Shown: positions 28,875 through 40,084, numbered from the stretch's first letter. The stretch is 64,000 nucleotides of DNA from Alkalicoccus chagannorensis DSM 18086 (GCF_000429725.1 NZ_AUCK01000001.1:1-64000), one strand, 5' to 3'. Numbers and translations: made by a program. Notes: generated by a model from the sequence alone, not told the origin.

Positions 28875-31800
28875 GCGGGAAGATATTTCAAAAATTCTGG
28901 TTGTCGGCTCCGGGCCGATCATTATCGGACAGGCAGCGGAATTCGATTATGCTGGGACCCAGGCCTGTCAGGCACTGAAAGAAGAAGGATATGAAGTCGT
29001 TCTCGTCAATTCCAATCCTGCGACCATCATGACCGACGAGACGACAGCCGATCAAGTTTACATCGAGCCGCTGACGAAAGAATTCGTCACCTCCGTGATT
29101 CGGAAGGAGCGTCCAGACGGAGTCATTGCGACGCTCGGTGGTCAAACCGGGTTGAATCTCGTGATGGAGCTCTCCCGGGAAGGAGTATTGGATCGATACA
29201 GCATCGAGCTGCTTGGAACGAGCCTGGATGCCATCACGAAAGCAGAAGATCGGGAAGCGTTCCGAACGCTGATGAACGAGCTGGAGGAACCGGTACCGGA
29301 GAGCGAGATTATTCATACCGTGAATGAGGCAGCGGCTTTCGCAGAAACGATCGGCTATCCAGTCATCATCCGGCCGGCATACACGCTTGGCGGCACAGGT
29401 GGAGGTATTGCAGAAGACCGCGCTGCGCTGGAAGAAATCACGGCCAACGGGCTGTATTATAGTCCAGTAGACCAGTGTCTGATAGAAAAAAGCATTGCCG
29501 GATTCAAAGAAATCGAGTATGAAGTTATGCGTGATAAAAACGACCAGGCGATTGTCGTATGCAACATGGAGAATATCGATCCGGTCGGCGTGCACACCGG
29601 CGATTCGATTGTAACGGCGCCGAGCCAGACGATGTCTGACCGTGAGTATCAGATCCTCCGCAATGCTTCGCTGCGCATCATCCGTGCCCTCGGGATAGAA
29701 GGAGGCTGCAACGTACAGTGTGCGATGGATCCGCACAGTGAACAGTACTATATCATTGAGGTGAATCCCCGCGTCAGCCGTTCCTCTGCCCTCGCCTCCA
29801 AAGCAACGGGGTATCCAATCGCGAAACTATCAGCAAAAATCGCCGTCGGATACGAACTGCATGAACTGCAGAATCCGATTACGAAAAATACGTATGCCAG
29901 CTTTGAACCGGCGCTGGATTACGTAGTGACGAAATGGCCACGCTGGCCGTTCGATAAATTTGAATCAGCAAACCGGACGCTCGGCTCTCAGATGAAAGCG
30001 ACAGGAGAAGTGATGGCACTCGGACGAACGCTGACCGAATCGCTGTTGAAAGCAGTCCGCTCGGCAGAAATTGGTCTGTTTCACCTGCTTCCGGAAGAAC
30101 CACTTACGGGACGAGAACTGGAAGAGAAAATCAGAGCGCAGGATGATGAACGCCTTCTCTATGTGGCAGACGCGCTTCGTCAAGGAGTGACGATGGAGAC
30201 ACTCCACGAATGGACCGGGATAGACCACTACTTCCTGGCAGAAATCTCGTTTATGATCGATATCGAAGCTTCGCTGCAGTCGGCCGGACTGACGCCGGGA
30301 ACGCTCCGGGAAGCGAAAAAGGCCGGCTTCTCCAATGAGGCAGCAGCTCATTATACCGGCAGCAGTCTGGCGGAAGTAGAAGCGCTGCAGGAGAAAACCT
30401 CCTGCTATCCCGTATTCAAGATGGTCGATACGTGTGCTGCAGAATTTGCGTCGGCCACTCCGTACTACTACAGCACCTTTGAAGAGGAGAATGAAGCCGA
30501 AACGACGCCGACCCCATCGATTCTCGTACTCGGCTCGGGCCCGATCCGTATTGGACAGGGGATTGAATTTGACTATGCTACGGTGCACGCAGTCCGCACG
30601 ATTCGTGAAGCGGGCTACGAGGCGGTCATCATCAACAACAATCCGGAAACAGTATCGACGGACTTTGAGGTTTCCGACAAGCTTTACTTTGAACCACTGA
30701 CGGTGGAAGATGTCATGAATGTGGTGCGCCAGGAAAAGCCGGAAGGCGTCCTCGTTCAGTTCGGCGGACAGACGGCCCTCAACCTGGCGGATGAGCTCCA
30801 GGCCCGCGGAGTGACCATTCTCGGCACGGCTCTTGAAGATCTTGATGCCTGTGAAGACCGCGACAAGTTTGAAGCGACAATCCAGTCTCTCGGCGTCCCG
30901 CAGCCGAAAGGGAAGACAGCCGTCTCCACTGCGGAAGCAGAAGCTATCGCAGACGACATCGGCTACCCGGTGCTGATCCGTCCATCCTACGTGCTTGGAG
31001 GACGTGCAATGGAGATTCTGTATCAAAAAGACGAGCTGCTCACCTACATGACGAGAGCCGTCAAAGTAAATGATAAATATCCGGTACTTATTGACAAATA
31101 CTTGATCGGGAAAGAAATCGAAGTCGATGCAGTCAGCGACGGAGAAACAGTCCTCGTACCAGGGATTATGGAACATATTGAACGGGCAGGAGTGCACTCC
31201 GGTGATTCCATCGCCGTCTACCCACCGCAGAATATCAGCCCATCCGTCAAAGAAAAGATTGTGGACTATACGATCCGTCTCGCGAAAGGGTTCCGCGTAA
31301 AAGGACTCATGAATATTCAGTTTGTCCTGCAGGATGAGGAGGTGTACGTGCTTGAAGTGAATCCGAGGTCAAGCCGGACCGTGCCTTTCCTCAGCAAAAT
31401 CACCGGTGTCAACATGGCAGAGATTGCAGCGAAAGCGGTGTTGGGAACGTCCCTGCGCAGTCAGGGCTTTTCCGACGGGATTCTCGAGGAGCCCGACAGC
31501 GTATCGGTGAAAGTACCGGTGTTCTCCTTTCAAAAACTGCGAAGCGTCGACATTACGCTCGGTCCGGAAATGAAGTCGACCGGCGAAGTGATGGGGCGTG
31601 ATCACTCTCTCGAAAAAGCGCTCTATAAAGGGCTGATTGCCTCGGGGATGGACATTCCGATGCACGGAACGGTTCTCTTCACCGTCGCAGACAAAGATAA
31701 AGAGGAGGCGGCGCTGCTCGCAGCGAGGTTCCATGAGCTCGGTTTCGATCTGATGGCGACGGCAGGAACTGCTGTCTACTTTGAACAGCAGGGAATGCCC

Positions 31801-32061
31801 GTAACGACCGCCGCGAAAATCGGCAGCGGTTCTCCGGATATGCTGGATGTCATCACGGGCAGAGAAGCCCAGCTGATTGTGAATACGCTGAGCCGAGGAA
31901 AAAAACAGGAACGCGATGGTTTCCGTATCCGGAGAGAAGCGGTGGAACGCGGCATTCTCTGCAACACGTCCCTGGATACGACAGAAGCTGTGCTGACCGT
32001 GATCGAATCCATGCATTTTACGACTGAACCGATTCGGTCGAAGGCGCCGGTGATTGTATGA
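28867..32061 (+). CDS. pyrAB: Carbamoyl-phosphate synthase large subunit, pyrimidine type
   Basis: This subunit makes carbamoyl phosphate from bicarbonate, ammonia and two ATP. The 1064-residue product shows the internal duplication of two ATP-grasp halves: [21 protein letters not shown] near residue 12, and the parallel [19 protein letters not shown] near 556. An MGS-like allosteric domain follows from about 930. [18 protein letters not shown] and [12 protein letters not shown] are the paired ATP-site motifs. The ATG follows aaaggagtg. Length is normal. Confidence 0.98.
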   Translation: MPKREDISKILVVGSGPIIIGQAAEFDYAGTQACQALKEEGYEVVLVNSNPATIMTDETTADQVYIEPLTKEFVTSVIRKERPDGVIATLGGQTGLNLVMELSREGVLDRYSIELLGTSLDAITKAEDREAFRTLMNELEEPVPESEIIHTVNEAAAFAETIGYPVIIRPAYTLGGTGGGIAEDRAALEEITANGLYYSPVDQCLIEKSIAGFKEIEYEVMRDKNDQAIVVCNMENIDPVGVHTGDSIVTAPSQTMSDREYQILRNASLRIIRALGIEGGCNVQCAMDPHSEQYYIIEVNPRVSRSSALASKATGYPIAKLSAKIAVGYELHELQNPITKNTYASFEPALDYVVTKWPRWPFDKFESANRTLGSQMKATGEVMALGRTLTESLLKAVRSAEIGLFHLLPEEPLTGRELEEKIRAQDDERLLYVADALRQGVTMETLHEWTGIDHYFLAEISFMIDIEASLQSAGLTPGTLREAKKAGFSNEAAAHYTGSSLAEVEALQEKTSCYPVFKMVDTCAAEFASATPYYYSTFEEENEAETTPTPSILVLGSGPIRIGQGIEFDYATVHAVRTIREAGYEAVIINNNPETVSTDFEVSDKLYFEPLTVEDVMNVVRQEKPEGVLVQFGGQTALNLADELQARGVTILGTALEDLDACEDRDKFEATIQSLGVPQPKGKTAVSTAEAEAIADDIGYPVLIRPSYVLGGRAMEILYQKDELLTYMTRAVKVNDKYPVLIDKYLIGKEIEVDAVSDGETVLVPGIMEHIERAGVHSGDSIAVYPPQNISPSVKEKIVDYTIRLAKGFRVKGLMNIQFVLQDEEVYVLEVNPRSSRTVPFLSKITGVNMAEIAAKAVLGTSLRSQGFSDGILEEPDSVSVKVPVFSFQKLRSVDITLGPEMKSTGEVMGRDHSLEKALYKGLIASGMDIPMHGTVLFTVADKDKEEAALLAARFHELGFDLMATAGTAVYFEQQGMPVTTAAKIGSGSPDMLDVITGREAQLIVNTLSRGKKQERDGFRIRREAVERGILCNTSLDTTEAVLTVIESMHFTTEPIRSKAPVIV

Positions 32062-32816
32062 AACAACGTTTGATGCAGGTGATCGGACAGAAGGAGACAG
32101 CTCCAGGCATATTCGAAATGAAGCTGCAGCATGATCATGTCAGAGCCATGCAGTCCCCTGGACAGTTTGTTCATATTAAAACAGGCACGAGAAGACACCC
32201 TGTACTAAGAAGACCGATCAGTATTGCTGATGTGGAAGACGATGTGCTCACCATCATCTATCGGGTGGAAGGCGAAGGGACCAAGCTGATGAAAGAAGCA
32301 GTTCCCGGCTCGACGCTGGATGTCCTCGGACCGCTCGGTTCCGGTTTTCCCCTCCCGGAAAGCGGCCGCGCGCTCCTCATTGGCGGAGGCGTGGGTATTC
32401 CACCGCTGTATTATTTGATGAAAGCCTTAAAAGCGCGCGGCGTGAAGGTGGAAGTGATTCTCGGCTACCGGTCCAGAGAGCAGCTGTTTAAACTGGATGA
32501 TTTTATCGAGCTGGCTGACCGTGTCATCGTCACGACCGAAGACGGGTCCTTTGGGCATCAGGGATTCGTGACGGATGCGGCGGCGGAAGTATCGGCATTC
32601 GATCAATACTACGCATGCGGACCGGGAGTGATGCTCCGGGCCGTTGAGACAACATTTGGTCCATCTGGGTATGTTTCTCTGGAGGAGCGGATGGGCTGCG
32701 GCATCGGCGCCTGTCTCGCCTGCGTCTGTGAGCGAAGAGATCAGGCAGAAGGAAACACGTACGCGAAAGCCTGCAGTGACGGTCCTGTATTCCGGGCTGG
32801 GGAGGTGGTTTTATGA
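32058..32816 (+). CDS. pyrK: Dihydroorotate dehydrogenase electron transfer subunit PyrK
   Basis: PyrK carries FAD and a [2Fe-2S] cluster and passes electrons from PyrD to NAD+. The 252-residue product has the flavin-binding [10 protein letters not shown] near residue 50, the nucleotide loop [12 protein letters not shown] near 110, and the cluster ligands in [12 protein letters not shown] near 215 with a further Cys in AKACSDGP. It is coupled to pyrAB (ATGA) and to pyrD (ATGA), matching the heterotetrameric type 1B enzyme. Confidence 0.97.
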   Translation: MKQRLMQVIGQKETAPGIFEMKLQHDHVRAMQSPGQFVHIKTGTRRHPVLRRPISIADVEDDVLTIIYRVEGEGTKLMKEAVPGSTLDVLGPLGSGFPLPESGRALLIGGGVGIPPLYYLMKALKARGVKVEVILGYRSREQLFKLDDFIELADRVIVTTEDGSFGHQGFVTDAAAEVSAFDQYYACGPGVMLRAVETTFGPSGYVSLEERMGCGIGACLACVCERRDQAEGNTYAKACSDGPVFRAGEVVL

Positions 32817-33748
32817 GCAGACTGCAGGTAGAACTCCCCGGTTTGTCGATGAAAAACCCAGTGATGCCGGCATCTGGCTGCTTTGCTTTCGGCAGAGAAT
32901 ATGCGCAGTTCTATGATCTCGGTCTTCTCGGGGCCGTGGCGGTCAAAGCGGCTACGCCGGAAGAACGTGCCGGCAATCCTGTCCCTCGCGTGGCCGAAAC
33001 AGACAGCGGCATGCTCAATGCGATCGGTCTGCAGAATCCAGGCGTTCAGGCGATTGCCGAAAAAGAACTGCCCTGGCTGGCACAGTATGACGTCCCGGTA
33101 GTAGCGAACGTTGCGGGACGTACGAAAGAAGATTATATGTATACGGCCCGGGAACTTTCTCGTGTAGCGAATGTTCATGCACTGGAACTGAACATTTCCT
33201 GTCCAAATGTCAAAGAGGGCGGCATTCAATTCGGCAGCGATCCCGGAATGGCCGCCGAATTGACCAGGGCAGTCAAAGAAGTATCGGAAGTGCCGGTCTA
33301 TGTGAAGCTTTCCCCGAATACGAGCAGCATTACCGACATGGCTGCTGCTGTGGAGAAGGCCGGTGCAGACGGGCTGAGCATGATCAACACACTCGTTGGT
33401 ATGCGTATCGATATTCGTACCGGGAAACCGATTTTAGCAAATAAAACCGGCGGCTTATCCGGACCTGCGTTAAAACCGGTTGCTGTCCGCATGATCCACG
33501 AGGTCAGTCAGACCGTTTCCATTCCGATTATCGGCATGGGCGGCATTTATGAAGCAGAAGATATCGTGGAATTCTTTCTCGCTGGAGCTTCTGCTGTGGC
33601 AGTCGGAACCGCGAATTTCAGCGATCCATTTGCCTGTCCGAATCTGATCACAGAACTCGATCAGCTGCTCGAAGAGATGAACGTGGATCATGTCAGTGAT
33701 TTATCAGGAAGGAGCTGGAAAGCATGGGCCGGAGAGATCTCATCGTAG
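32813..33748 (+). CDS. pyrD: Dihydroorotate dehydrogenase, type 1B catalytic subunit
   Basis: PyrD oxidises dihydroorotate to orotate with FMN. The 311-residue product has the active-site Cys in [14 protein letters not shown] near residue 130, the FMN-binding [16 protein letters not shown] near 216 and [15 protein letters not shown] near 240. The catalytic cysteine and adjacent pyrK identify the NAD-dependent class 1B enzyme. It overlaps pyrF by 25 nt. Confidence 0.97.
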   Translation: MSRLQVELPGLSMKNPVMPASGCFAFGREYAQFYDLGLLGAVAVKAATPEERAGNPVPRVAETDSGMLNAIGLQNPGVQAIAEKELPWLAQYDVPVVANVAGRTKEDYMYTARELSRVANVHALELNISCPNVKEGGIQFGSDPGMAAELTRAVKEVSEVPVYVKLSPNTSSITDMAAAVEKAGADGLSMINTLVGMRIDIRTGKPILANKTGGLSGPALKPVAVRMIHEVSQTVSIPIIGMGGIYEAEDIVEFFLAGASAVAVGTANFSDPFACPNLITELDQLLEEMNVDHVSDLSGRSWKAWAGEISS

Positions 33749-34434
33749 CACTGGACGCCGCAGACCGCGCGGAGGCGGAAGCTGTAACAGCATTGCTCCC
33801 ATCAGAAAATCTGTACGTGAAAGTCGGGATGGAACTGTTCTACAGGGAGGGACCGGATTTCATTGAGGAGCTGAAAGGAAAGGGGATATCCGTTTTTCTC
33901 GATCTGAAGCTTCACGACATTCCGGAGACGGTCAAACGGTCGATGAAACAGCTCGCTCGTCTCGACATCGATATGACAAACGTACATGCGCTTGGTGGCA
34001 CGAGGATGATGCAGGCGGCAGTGGAAGGATTGGAAGCCGGGACGCCGGCAGGGAAGAAGCGTCCTTTGCTGCTTGCTGTTACGCAGCTGACGAGTACAAC
34101 CGATCAGCAGGTGCGCGAAGAGCAGCATTCTGCCGTCTCTCTTCCTGATTCCGTGAATAAACTTGCCCGATTAACCCAGCATGCTGGTCTGGACGGTGTT
34201 GTCTGTTCAGCGCAGGAGACCGCCTCATTGAAGCGGAGCTGCGGTGCCGACTTTCTCTCTGTGACCCCGGGGATCCGCATGGCAGGCGATGCCCCGGATG
34301 ATCAAAGACGCGTCGTCACTCCCGCAGAAGCGGCTGCAGCGGGTGCTGATGCGATCGTTGTCGGACGCGGCATAACCCGGGCTGCTGATGTCAGCGCAGC
34401 CTATGAGGCCTATTGGAAGGAGTGGTTATCATGA
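33724..34434 (+). CDS. pyrF: Orotidine 5'-phosphate decarboxylase PyrF
   Basis: PyrF decarboxylates OMP to UMP, the last de novo step. The 236-residue TIM barrel has [13 protein letters not shown] at the N-terminus, the catalytic Lys-Asp network in [15 protein letters not shown] near residue 58, TPGIRMAGD near 180 and [12 protein letters not shown] near 212. The ATG lies after aaggagc inside the end of pyrD. It overlaps pyrE by ATGA. Confidence 0.97.
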   Translation: MGRRDLIVALDAADRAEAEAVTALLPSENLYVKVGMELFYREGPDFIEELKGKGISVFLDLKLHDIPETVKRSMKQLARLDIDMTNVHALGGTRMMQAAVEGLEAGTPAGKKRPLLLAVTQLTSTTDQQVREEQHSAVSLPDSVNKLARLTQHAGLDGVVCSAQETASLKRSCGADFLSVTPGIRMAGDAPDDQRRVVTPAEAAAAGADAIVVGRGITRAADVSAAYEAYWKEWLS

Positions 34435-35054
34435 GGAAAGAAGAAGCAGCGGAGATATTGAAAGAGATTGGTGCTGTCACGCTCTCACCAGAAGAGCCGT
34501 TCACATGGAGCTCGGGACTGAAATCGCCGATTTACTGCGATAATCGGCTGCTGCTCGGACACCCGAAGCAGCGCAGGTCGATAGCCGAAGCACTTGCAGC
34601 GGCCGCGGAGGAAGAAGGACCAGATGTACTGGCGGGCACGGCAACAGCCGGTATTCCCCACGCTGCCTGGGCGGCCGACATCCTCGGACTACCGATGATC
34701 TACGTGCGCGGTTCGGAAAAAAGCCATGGGCGCAAAAATCAGATTGAGGGGGTGCTTCCGGCAGGTGCCAAGGTTGTTCTCATCGAAGATCTGATCTCTA
34801 CCGGCGGCTCCGCTTTCCGAGCTGCTGACGCGGTGGAGGCCGCCGGCGGTGAAGTGGTATCCATTCAGGCCATTTTCACATACGGTCTGAAGGCACCCAG
34901 TCTAAAGGGAGAGGCTTCATCCAGGAAAATAAAGACACTGACCGATTTTGATACCCTTCTCGGCGCCGCTTCTGCTACAATGGCAGAAGATGAAGTGCAA
35001 TCTTTGAAGCAGTGGCAGGATGATCCGGAAGCGTGGAGCCGCCGCTGGGAGTAG
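34431..35054 (+). CDS. pyrE: Orotate phosphoribosyltransferase PyrE
   Basis: PyrE joins orotate and PRPP to give OMP. The 207-residue product has FTWSSGLKSPIYCDNR near residue 22, TAGIPHAAWAA near 70 and the PRPP-binding motif VVLIEDLISTGGSAFRAADAVE near 115 (cited in part: LIEDLISTGGSA). The start is the ATG in the ATGA overlap with pyrF, after aaggagtgg. It is the last recognised pyrimidine gene. Confidence 0.96.
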   Translation: MRKEEAAEILKEIGAVTLSPEEPFTWSSGLKSPIYCDNRLLLGHPKQRRSIAEALAAAAEEEGPDVLAGTATAGIPHAAWAADILGLPMIYVRGSEKSHGRKNQIEGVLPAGAKVVLIEDLISTGGSAFRAADAVEAAGGEVVSIQAIFTYGLKAPSLKGEASSRKIKTLTDFDTLLGAASATMAEDEVQSLKQWQDDPEAWSRRWE

Positions 35055-35067
35055 GGAGCAGTCGACT

Positions 35068-35712
35068 ATGCGGAAAATCGATGCATCGGTGTTCGACGAG
35101 AAAACAGCTTTTTTTGATCAGATGGCCTGCTCGTCCTGGTTTGCCGGCATGCAGGATGAAATGGTGTCCTCGGTCGGTAACAGCTGCCTGCTGGATATCG
35201 GCTGCGGCACGGGACGGATGCTTGGCAGGTGGCACGAGCAGTATGCCTCAGCGACGGGAATCGATTTCTCAGAAAGAATGATTGCTGCGGCGGCGGCTCT
35301 CCATCCGGAATGCCGTCGTTTGAGCTTCGTTCGCGGCCGCGCCGAAGCTCTTCCATTCGAGAGTGGCAGCTTTGACACAGTCACAGCTGTCTGTGTATTC
35401 TTTCTGCTGCCTGATCCCCAGCCGGCGTTCAGAGAAGCTGCGAGAGTGCTGAAGCCCGGCGGAAAGCTGCTGACACTGAATCCGGGGCCGGACTTTACCG
35501 CCGCCCGGGCAGCCGCGGCCGCAGAGGCACTTCCGGAACAGGAGAAGCCGATGATGAAACAGTGGGGCGACATCGCGGAACGCCGTCACCGGTTTACGGA
35601 AGAAGATCTTCTGGACCGGCTCCAGCGGGAAGGCTTTTCTGATATCACGTTTCGGCGCACTGCCAACGCCTTCGGCATGATCACAAGCGCGGTGCGTACC
35701 GGAGCCCGATAA
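35068..35712 (+). CDS. Class I SAM-dependent methyltransferase
   Basis: The 214-residue product has the SAM-binding motif LLDIGCGTGRMLG near residue 36, then an acidic residue after the second strand (ATGIDFSERM) and the later VLKPGGKLLTLNPG. It belongs to the Methyltransf_11/UbiE-like group; the substrate cannot be told from sequence. The ATG is 13 nt after the pyrE stop and follows a gggag, so it may be co-transcribed with the pyr operon, but a pyrimidine role is not implied. Confidence 0.85.
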   Translation: MRKIDASVFDEKTAFFDQMACSSWFAGMQDEMVSSVGNSCLLDIGCGTGRMLGRWHEQYASATGIDFSERMIAAAAALHPECRRLSFVRGRAEALPFESGSFDTVTAVCVFFLLPDPQPAFREAARVLKPGGKLLTLNPGPDFTAARAAAAAEALPEQEKPMMKQWGDIAERRHRFTEEDLLDRLQREGFSDITFRRTANAFGMITSAVRTGAR

Positions 35713-35956
35713 ATCATGGCGGCGTTTGTCTACCTGTACGGAAACCTCCCTCGCCTTAAAGACATCTTCTCTTGATATAGAAGAAAGATGGCTGTCCGGG
35801 GCAGGGGGGATGATCTTCTGAGGAGGCTGCGTCTGAACAGAAAGGCTGGATCAGGAACGACCGCAGCGTGCTGCTGTAATTTCTGCTGCCCCCTCGTTTG
35901 TACTGGTGTCTGGGAGGGAATAGCAGTAAGAAGCGGAACAGAAAGGACTGACGTTT

Positions 35957-36247
35957 GTGGCTGACTGGACATTCTACGTATATCTGCTCATTCTGCTTGT
36001 TACACTCGCAGCCGCTGTGTATCAAGTACTGAAGGGACGTCACATGGTGCCGTCCGTGATCCTCATCATCGTTGTACTTACAGCCCCGCTGTCTGTCGTG
36101 ATGCTCTGGATGGATAAGCCGTACGAAGCTGGCTTCATCCTTTTTATGATGAATGGCATAGAGAATTTCGATCTTCTTTCTCTCTACGTCGGATTTATAC
36201 ATATTTTTCTATTTGTCTGGTGGATTGGTATTCTCTGGAGAAAATAG
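35957..36247 (+). CDS. Small three-helix membrane protein of unknown function
   Basis: The 96-residue product starts with GTG after aaaggactg. It has three hydrophobic segments: about 7-25, 33-51 and 73-92, with a short polar middle loop (MDKPYEAG). It ends in a basic WRK. I do not recognise a family. A 244-nt gap separates it from the methyltransferase. A terminator follows, so it is probably a single-gene unit. It lies upstream of the ABC exporter but is not coupled to it. Confidence 0.7.
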   Translation: MADWTFYVYLLILLVTLAAAVYQVLKGRHMVPSVILIIVVLTAPLSVVMLWMDKPYEAGFILFMMNGIENFDLLSLYVGFIHIFLFVWWIGILWRK

Positions 36248-36298
36248 CCCGCTGTCCCGCTGCTCAAGGGAACGCCTTCCGTATGTGGACAGCAGATG

Positions 36299-36328
36299 CT
36301 CTGCGCCTGGACGGTGCGGAGTTCTTTT
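36299..36328 (+). terminator. Terminator after the small membrane protein gene
   Basis: The arms ctctgcgcc (36299-36307) and ggtgcggag (36313-36321) pair with two G-T pairs and are followed by ttctttt. Confidence 0.65.
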
Positions 36329-36433
36329 CGTTGCAGTAACCTCGTGTACCACTGTAAACAGACGTAAAGAAACGAAATCCGCCGGTTGAAAGAGGTCATC
36401 TACATAAATGACCGAATTTGCTGAAAAATAAGA

Positions 36434-36463
36434 TTGGAAAAATATTTCGTGTATCGATATATT
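36434..36463 (+). promoter_or_regulatory. Candidate promoter of the ABC exporter genes
   Basis: TTGGAA and TATATT are separated by about 18 bp, roughly 35 nt before the first exporter gene. The match is moderate and the region is unusually A+T-rich for this window. Confidence 0.45.
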
Positions 36464-36494
36464 GAATAAACTGTGCTGGAAAGGGGGGCGGACC

Positions 36495-38258
36495 ATGGAT
36501 ATCTTTAAAAAGTTAAAACCATTTTACTGGCCGTTCAAACGTTATTTTATCGGTTCCATCTTTCTGCTTCTTGCCGTTACTGCTTTTACGGTCGTGTACC
36601 CGATTGTGCTGCAGATTACGATCGACAATATCATTCTCGGTGGCAATTATGACTGGATTCCTTATGCAGCAGCTGGATTTTTTCTGATTACTCTCCTGAA
36701 ATCTGTGGCCGTCTACTACCATCAGTACTTGGGAGATTTGTTCGGCATCCGGGCTGTTTATGAAGTGCGGAATGAACTGTATAAAAAACTGCAGTATCTG
36801 CCTTTTCGTTACTATGATAATGCAAGAACGGGAGATTTAATGTCGCGTCTTACGGCCGATGTAGAGGGGTTCCGCTTCTTTCTCTCCTTCGGCTTTGCTC
36901 AGCTGATCAACATGGTTATGCTCGTGATGTTCAGCATGGGCATCATGATTTATTACAGCCCGCAGCTCGCCATTGTGACCCTTGCTGCGATGCCGTTTCT
37001 GCTCGTCACCGTGTACCGCTTTGACAAAAAGGTGCACCCCGCTTTTACTGGAATCCGCCGCTCGTTTGCAGGACTGACGACGAAAGTGCAGGAGAACATC
37101 AGCGGAATGCCGACCGTCAAATCCCTTTCGCGCGAGAATTTTGAGATGGGCAGGTTTGAAGACAAAAACGCGGACTATAAAGACAAGTACATTGAAACAT
37201 CCAATATCTGGTCCAGGTATTTTCCACTGATGGAGATGATCGGTCATTTCTGCGTGGTGATCCTGCTCGGCTACGGGGGTTTTCTCGTCATCTCCGGCGA
37301 CATTCAACCCGGCGTCCTGGCAGCCTTTTTCAGCCTGATCTGGTTTATCATCAACCCATTGATGAACCTCGGTTTTATCGTCAATACGTTCTCCCAGGCT
37401 AAAGCTTCCGGGACAAGACTGCTGGAAGTACTCGAAGAACCGGAGGACATCGAAGATCTGCCGGAAGCCCTGCACCGGGAGAGACTCGATGGAAAAGTTG
37501 AATTCGATCACGTCCTGCACCACTATGATACCGAAGAGGAAGCGGCGCTGGTGGATGTCTCGTTTACAGCACGCCCCGGGGAGACGATTGGTTTGATCGG
37601 CGCAACTGGTTCCGGTAAAACATCGATCACGCAGCTTATCACGCGTTTTTATGAACCGGACAGCGGAAGCGTCCGCATCGATGACAGACCCGTCCACGAT
37701 TACACGCTGCGGACACTCCGCAGCAATACGGGTGTGGTGCTTCAGGATTCTTTTTTATTCTCTTCCAGCGTAAAGGATAACATTGCCTACGGCCGGCCGG
37801 ACGCGGATATGGACCGCATTATGGATGCTGCGGCCAGAGCCGATGCGCACGCGTTTATTATGCAGCTGCCGGATGGATATGACACGGTGCTTGGTGAACG
37901 AGGGGGAGGACTTTCCGGAGGACAGAAGCAGCGGATTGCCATTGCCCGAGCGATCTGCGTGGATCCGGCTGTCCTTATTCTCGACGATGCGACCAGTGCG
38001 GTGGATATGGAGACGGAAGCAAAAATCCAGGCCGCTTTCCGGGAGGTCATGCAGGGTCGTACGACCTTCATCATTGCCCACCGGATCTCCTCTTTGATGC
38101 ACGCCGATCAGATTCTTGTGCTTGATAACGGCAGAATCGTGGAGCGCGGTACTCATGAGGAACTGATGAATCTTCACGGCCATTACCGCCGGATTTATGA
38201 TCTCCAATATCAGGACCAGCATCAATTTATGCAGGAATCGCATCAGGAGGTGAGATAA
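36495..38258 (+). CDS. ABC multidrug-type exporter half, degenerate-site subunit (YfiB-like)
   Basis: The 587-residue half-transporter has six membrane segments in the first 320 residues and a C-terminal ATPase domain. Walker A GATGSGKT is at 369-376, the signature is LSGGQKQR and the Walker B is ILDDATSAVD. Asp498 stands where the catalytic Glu normally is, as in one half of heterodimeric exporters such as YfiBC, BmrCD and TM287/288. The ATG follows ggggggcgg; a TTG at 36462 is in frame but has no ribosome site. It shares one base with the partner gene (TAATG). Confidence 0.88.
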   Translation: MDIFKKLKPFYWPFKRYFIGSIFLLLAVTAFTVVYPIVLQITIDNIILGGNYDWIPYAAAGFFLITLLKSVAVYYHQYLGDLFGIRAVYEVRNELYKKLQYLPFRYYDNARTGDLMSRLTADVEGFRFFLSFGFAQLINMVMLVMFSMGIMIYYSPQLAIVTLAAMPFLLVTVYRFDKKVHPAFTGIRRSFAGLTTKVQENISGMPTVKSLSRENFEMGRFEDKNADYKDKYIETSNIWSRYFPLMEMIGHFCVVILLGYGGFLVISGDIQPGVLAAFFSLIWFIINPLMNLGFIVNTFSQAKASGTRLLEVLEEPEDIEDLPEALHRERLDGKVEFDHVLHHYDTEEEAALVDVSFTARPGETIGLIGATGSGKTSITQLITRFYEPDSGSVRIDDRPVHDYTLRTLRSNTGVVLQDSFLFSSSVKDNIAYGRPDADMDRIMDAAARADAHAFIMQLPDGYDTVLGERGGGLSGGQKQRIAIARAICVDPAVLILDDATSAVDMETEAKIQAAFREVMQGRTTFIIAHRISSLMHADQILVLDNGRIVERGTHEELMNLHGHYRRIYDLQYQDQHQFMQESHQEVR

Positions 38259-40078
38259 TGGGTGCAGCTCGTAAAGAAGATCCGACGCTCCGGAGATTTC
38301 ACTACTCCAATGACGAGATCATCGAAAAGCCGTTCAACTGGTCGCAGATGCTCCGGTTGTTCCGGTATATGCGCCCGTATGCGTTCACGCTGCTTCCGGC
38401 AGCGGTGATCGGCATGCTCCTGTCAACGGCAGTCAGACTGGCAGCACCGGTTCTCATCGGCAGTTATGCTCTCGACAGAATCATTGAGGGAGGGTCGCTG
38501 GACTTTCTTTCCTTCGTCGTCCTCCTGCTGATCGGGATGTATGTCATGTCCTGGGTCGGCAACGTGATGCGGATCCGATTTATGAACAAGCTGGGACAGC
38601 TGATCATTTTCGATCTGAGAACAGCGCTCTTCAATCATATCCAGAAGCTCTCCCATCGTTTCTTTGATCAGCGGTCGGCAGGCTCGATTCTCGTCAGGAT
38701 CACCAATGATGTGAACAGCCTGCAGGACCTCTTCACCAACGGGGTTATCAATCTGTTGATGGATATTCTGATGCTCGCTGGTATTATCGTCATTCTCTTT
38801 ATCATCAGTCCGGAACTGACGCTCGCGATTATGATTGTGCTGCCGCTCATGTTTTTCATTTCTACAAGGCTGCGCCGCAGTATCCGCCGGTCATGGCAGG
38901 ACGTCCGCCAGAAACAGTCGACGCTCAATTCCCATCTGAATGAGAGTATCCAGGGCATCCGCGTCACGCAGTCCTACACGCAGGAAAAACCGAATATCGG
39001 CTTTTTTCATCAATTGAACGGGCGTAACTACGAATCGTGGCGTCATGCCACCCAGCGCAGTGCGATGTTCCGGCCGCTCGTGGAGATGAGCGGGGCAGTT
39101 GGTACAGCTATTCTGCTCTGGTTCGGGGTTGTATTGTATCAGGGCGGCAGCATCTCAGTTGGAGACTTCTTTACGTTCTCCTTATTCCTAGGGATGTTCT
39201 GGGAGCCGATCTCCCGGCTCGGCCAGGTGTACAATCAACTGCTCGTCGGGATGGCGTCTTCTGAACGAATCTTTGAATTCTTGGACGAAAAGCCTTCCGT
39301 GCCGGAAAAAGAAGGGGCGGAACCAATCGGCGAGATGAAAGGTCACATTGAGCTTGACGAAGTGGATTTTGCATACGAGACGGGAAGAAAGGCGCTTGAT
39401 CAAGTGACGATGACAATTCCTGCGGGCAGTACTGCAGCGCTCGTCGGTCATACCGGAAGCGGGAAATCGACGATCGTTAATTTGATCACCCGCTTTTATG
39501 ATCCGACGGCAGGCCGGGTTCTGATCGATGGAGAGGACCTTCGGGATGTCACGCTCCAGAGTCTCCGGAGTCAGGTCAGTATTGTTCTTCAGGATACGTT
39601 CATTTTCTCCGGTACCATCATGGATAATATCCGTTTCGGGAATCCAGAAGCAGATGATGATGCATGCCGGCGTGCGGCTGTCACAGTCGGAGCTGACAGC
39701 TTCATCTCCAGGTTGCAGCATGGATATGAAACGGAAGTAGAAGAGAGGGGCAATATCCTCTCTACTGGAGAAAGACAGCTGATTTCCTTTGCAAGAGCGC
39801 TTCTCGCCGATCCGAAAATATTAATTCTGGATGAAGCTACGGCTTCGATTGACACGGAGACAGAGCAGGTGATCCAGCGTGCGCTGGAGCGGCTTCTGGA
39901 GGGAAGGACCGCAATTATGATTGCTCATCGTCTCTCCACCATCCGCGATGCGGATACCATTTTCGTGATGGAAAACGGCCGCGTGCTGGAGCAGGGGAAC
40001 CACCGGGAACTGCTCGACCAGCGAGGAGAGTATTATGAGCTCGTCCGCTCCCAGTTTGACGCCGTACAGACCGGATAG
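38258..40078 (+). CDS. ABC multidrug-type exporter half, catalytic subunit (YfiC-like)
   Basis: The 606-residue partner has a longer N-terminal cytoplasmic segment, six membrane helices and an ATPase domain with VGHTGSGKST. Its Walker B carries the catalytic Glu526 (ILDEATASID), but its signature is LSTGERQ rather than LSGGQ. That pattern is what a heterodimer with one consensus and one degenerate ATP site should show. The substrate cannot be predicted; family members export drugs, lipids or peptides. It converges with the reverse-strand gene only 6 nt downstream. Confidence 0.88.
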   Translation: MGAARKEDPTLRRFHYSNDEIIEKPFNWSQMLRLFRYMRPYAFTLLPAAVIGMLLSTAVRLAAPVLIGSYALDRIIEGGSLDFLSFVVLLLIGMYVMSWVGNVMRIRFMNKLGQLIIFDLRTALFNHIQKLSHRFFDQRSAGSILVRITNDVNSLQDLFTNGVINLLMDILMLAGIIVILFIISPELTLAIMIVLPLMFFISTRLRRSIRRSWQDVRQKQSTLNSHLNESIQGIRVTQSYTQEKPNIGFFHQLNGRNYESWRHATQRSAMFRPLVEMSGAVGTAILLWFGVVLYQGGSISVGDFFTFSLFLGMFWEPISRLGQVYNQLLVGMASSERIFEFLDEKPSVPEKEGAEPIGEMKGHIELDEVDFAYETGRKALDQVTMTIPAGSTAALVGHTGSGKSTIVNLITRFYDPTAGRVLIDGEDLRDVTLQSLRSQVSIVLQDTFIFSGTIMDNIRFGNPEADDDACRRAAVTVGADSFISRLQHGYETEVEERGNILSTGERQLISFARALLADPKILILDEATASIDTETEQVIQRALERLLEGRTAIMIAHRLSTIRDADTIFVMENGRVLEQGNHRELLDQRGEYYELVRSQFDAVQTG

Positions 40079-40084
40079 TGCGGA

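Noticed and set aside
29965-31197. A 410-codon reverse-strand frame opposite the carbamoyl-phosphate synthase gene
   Set aside because: It is antisense to a long conserved gene; the peptide shows no family motif.
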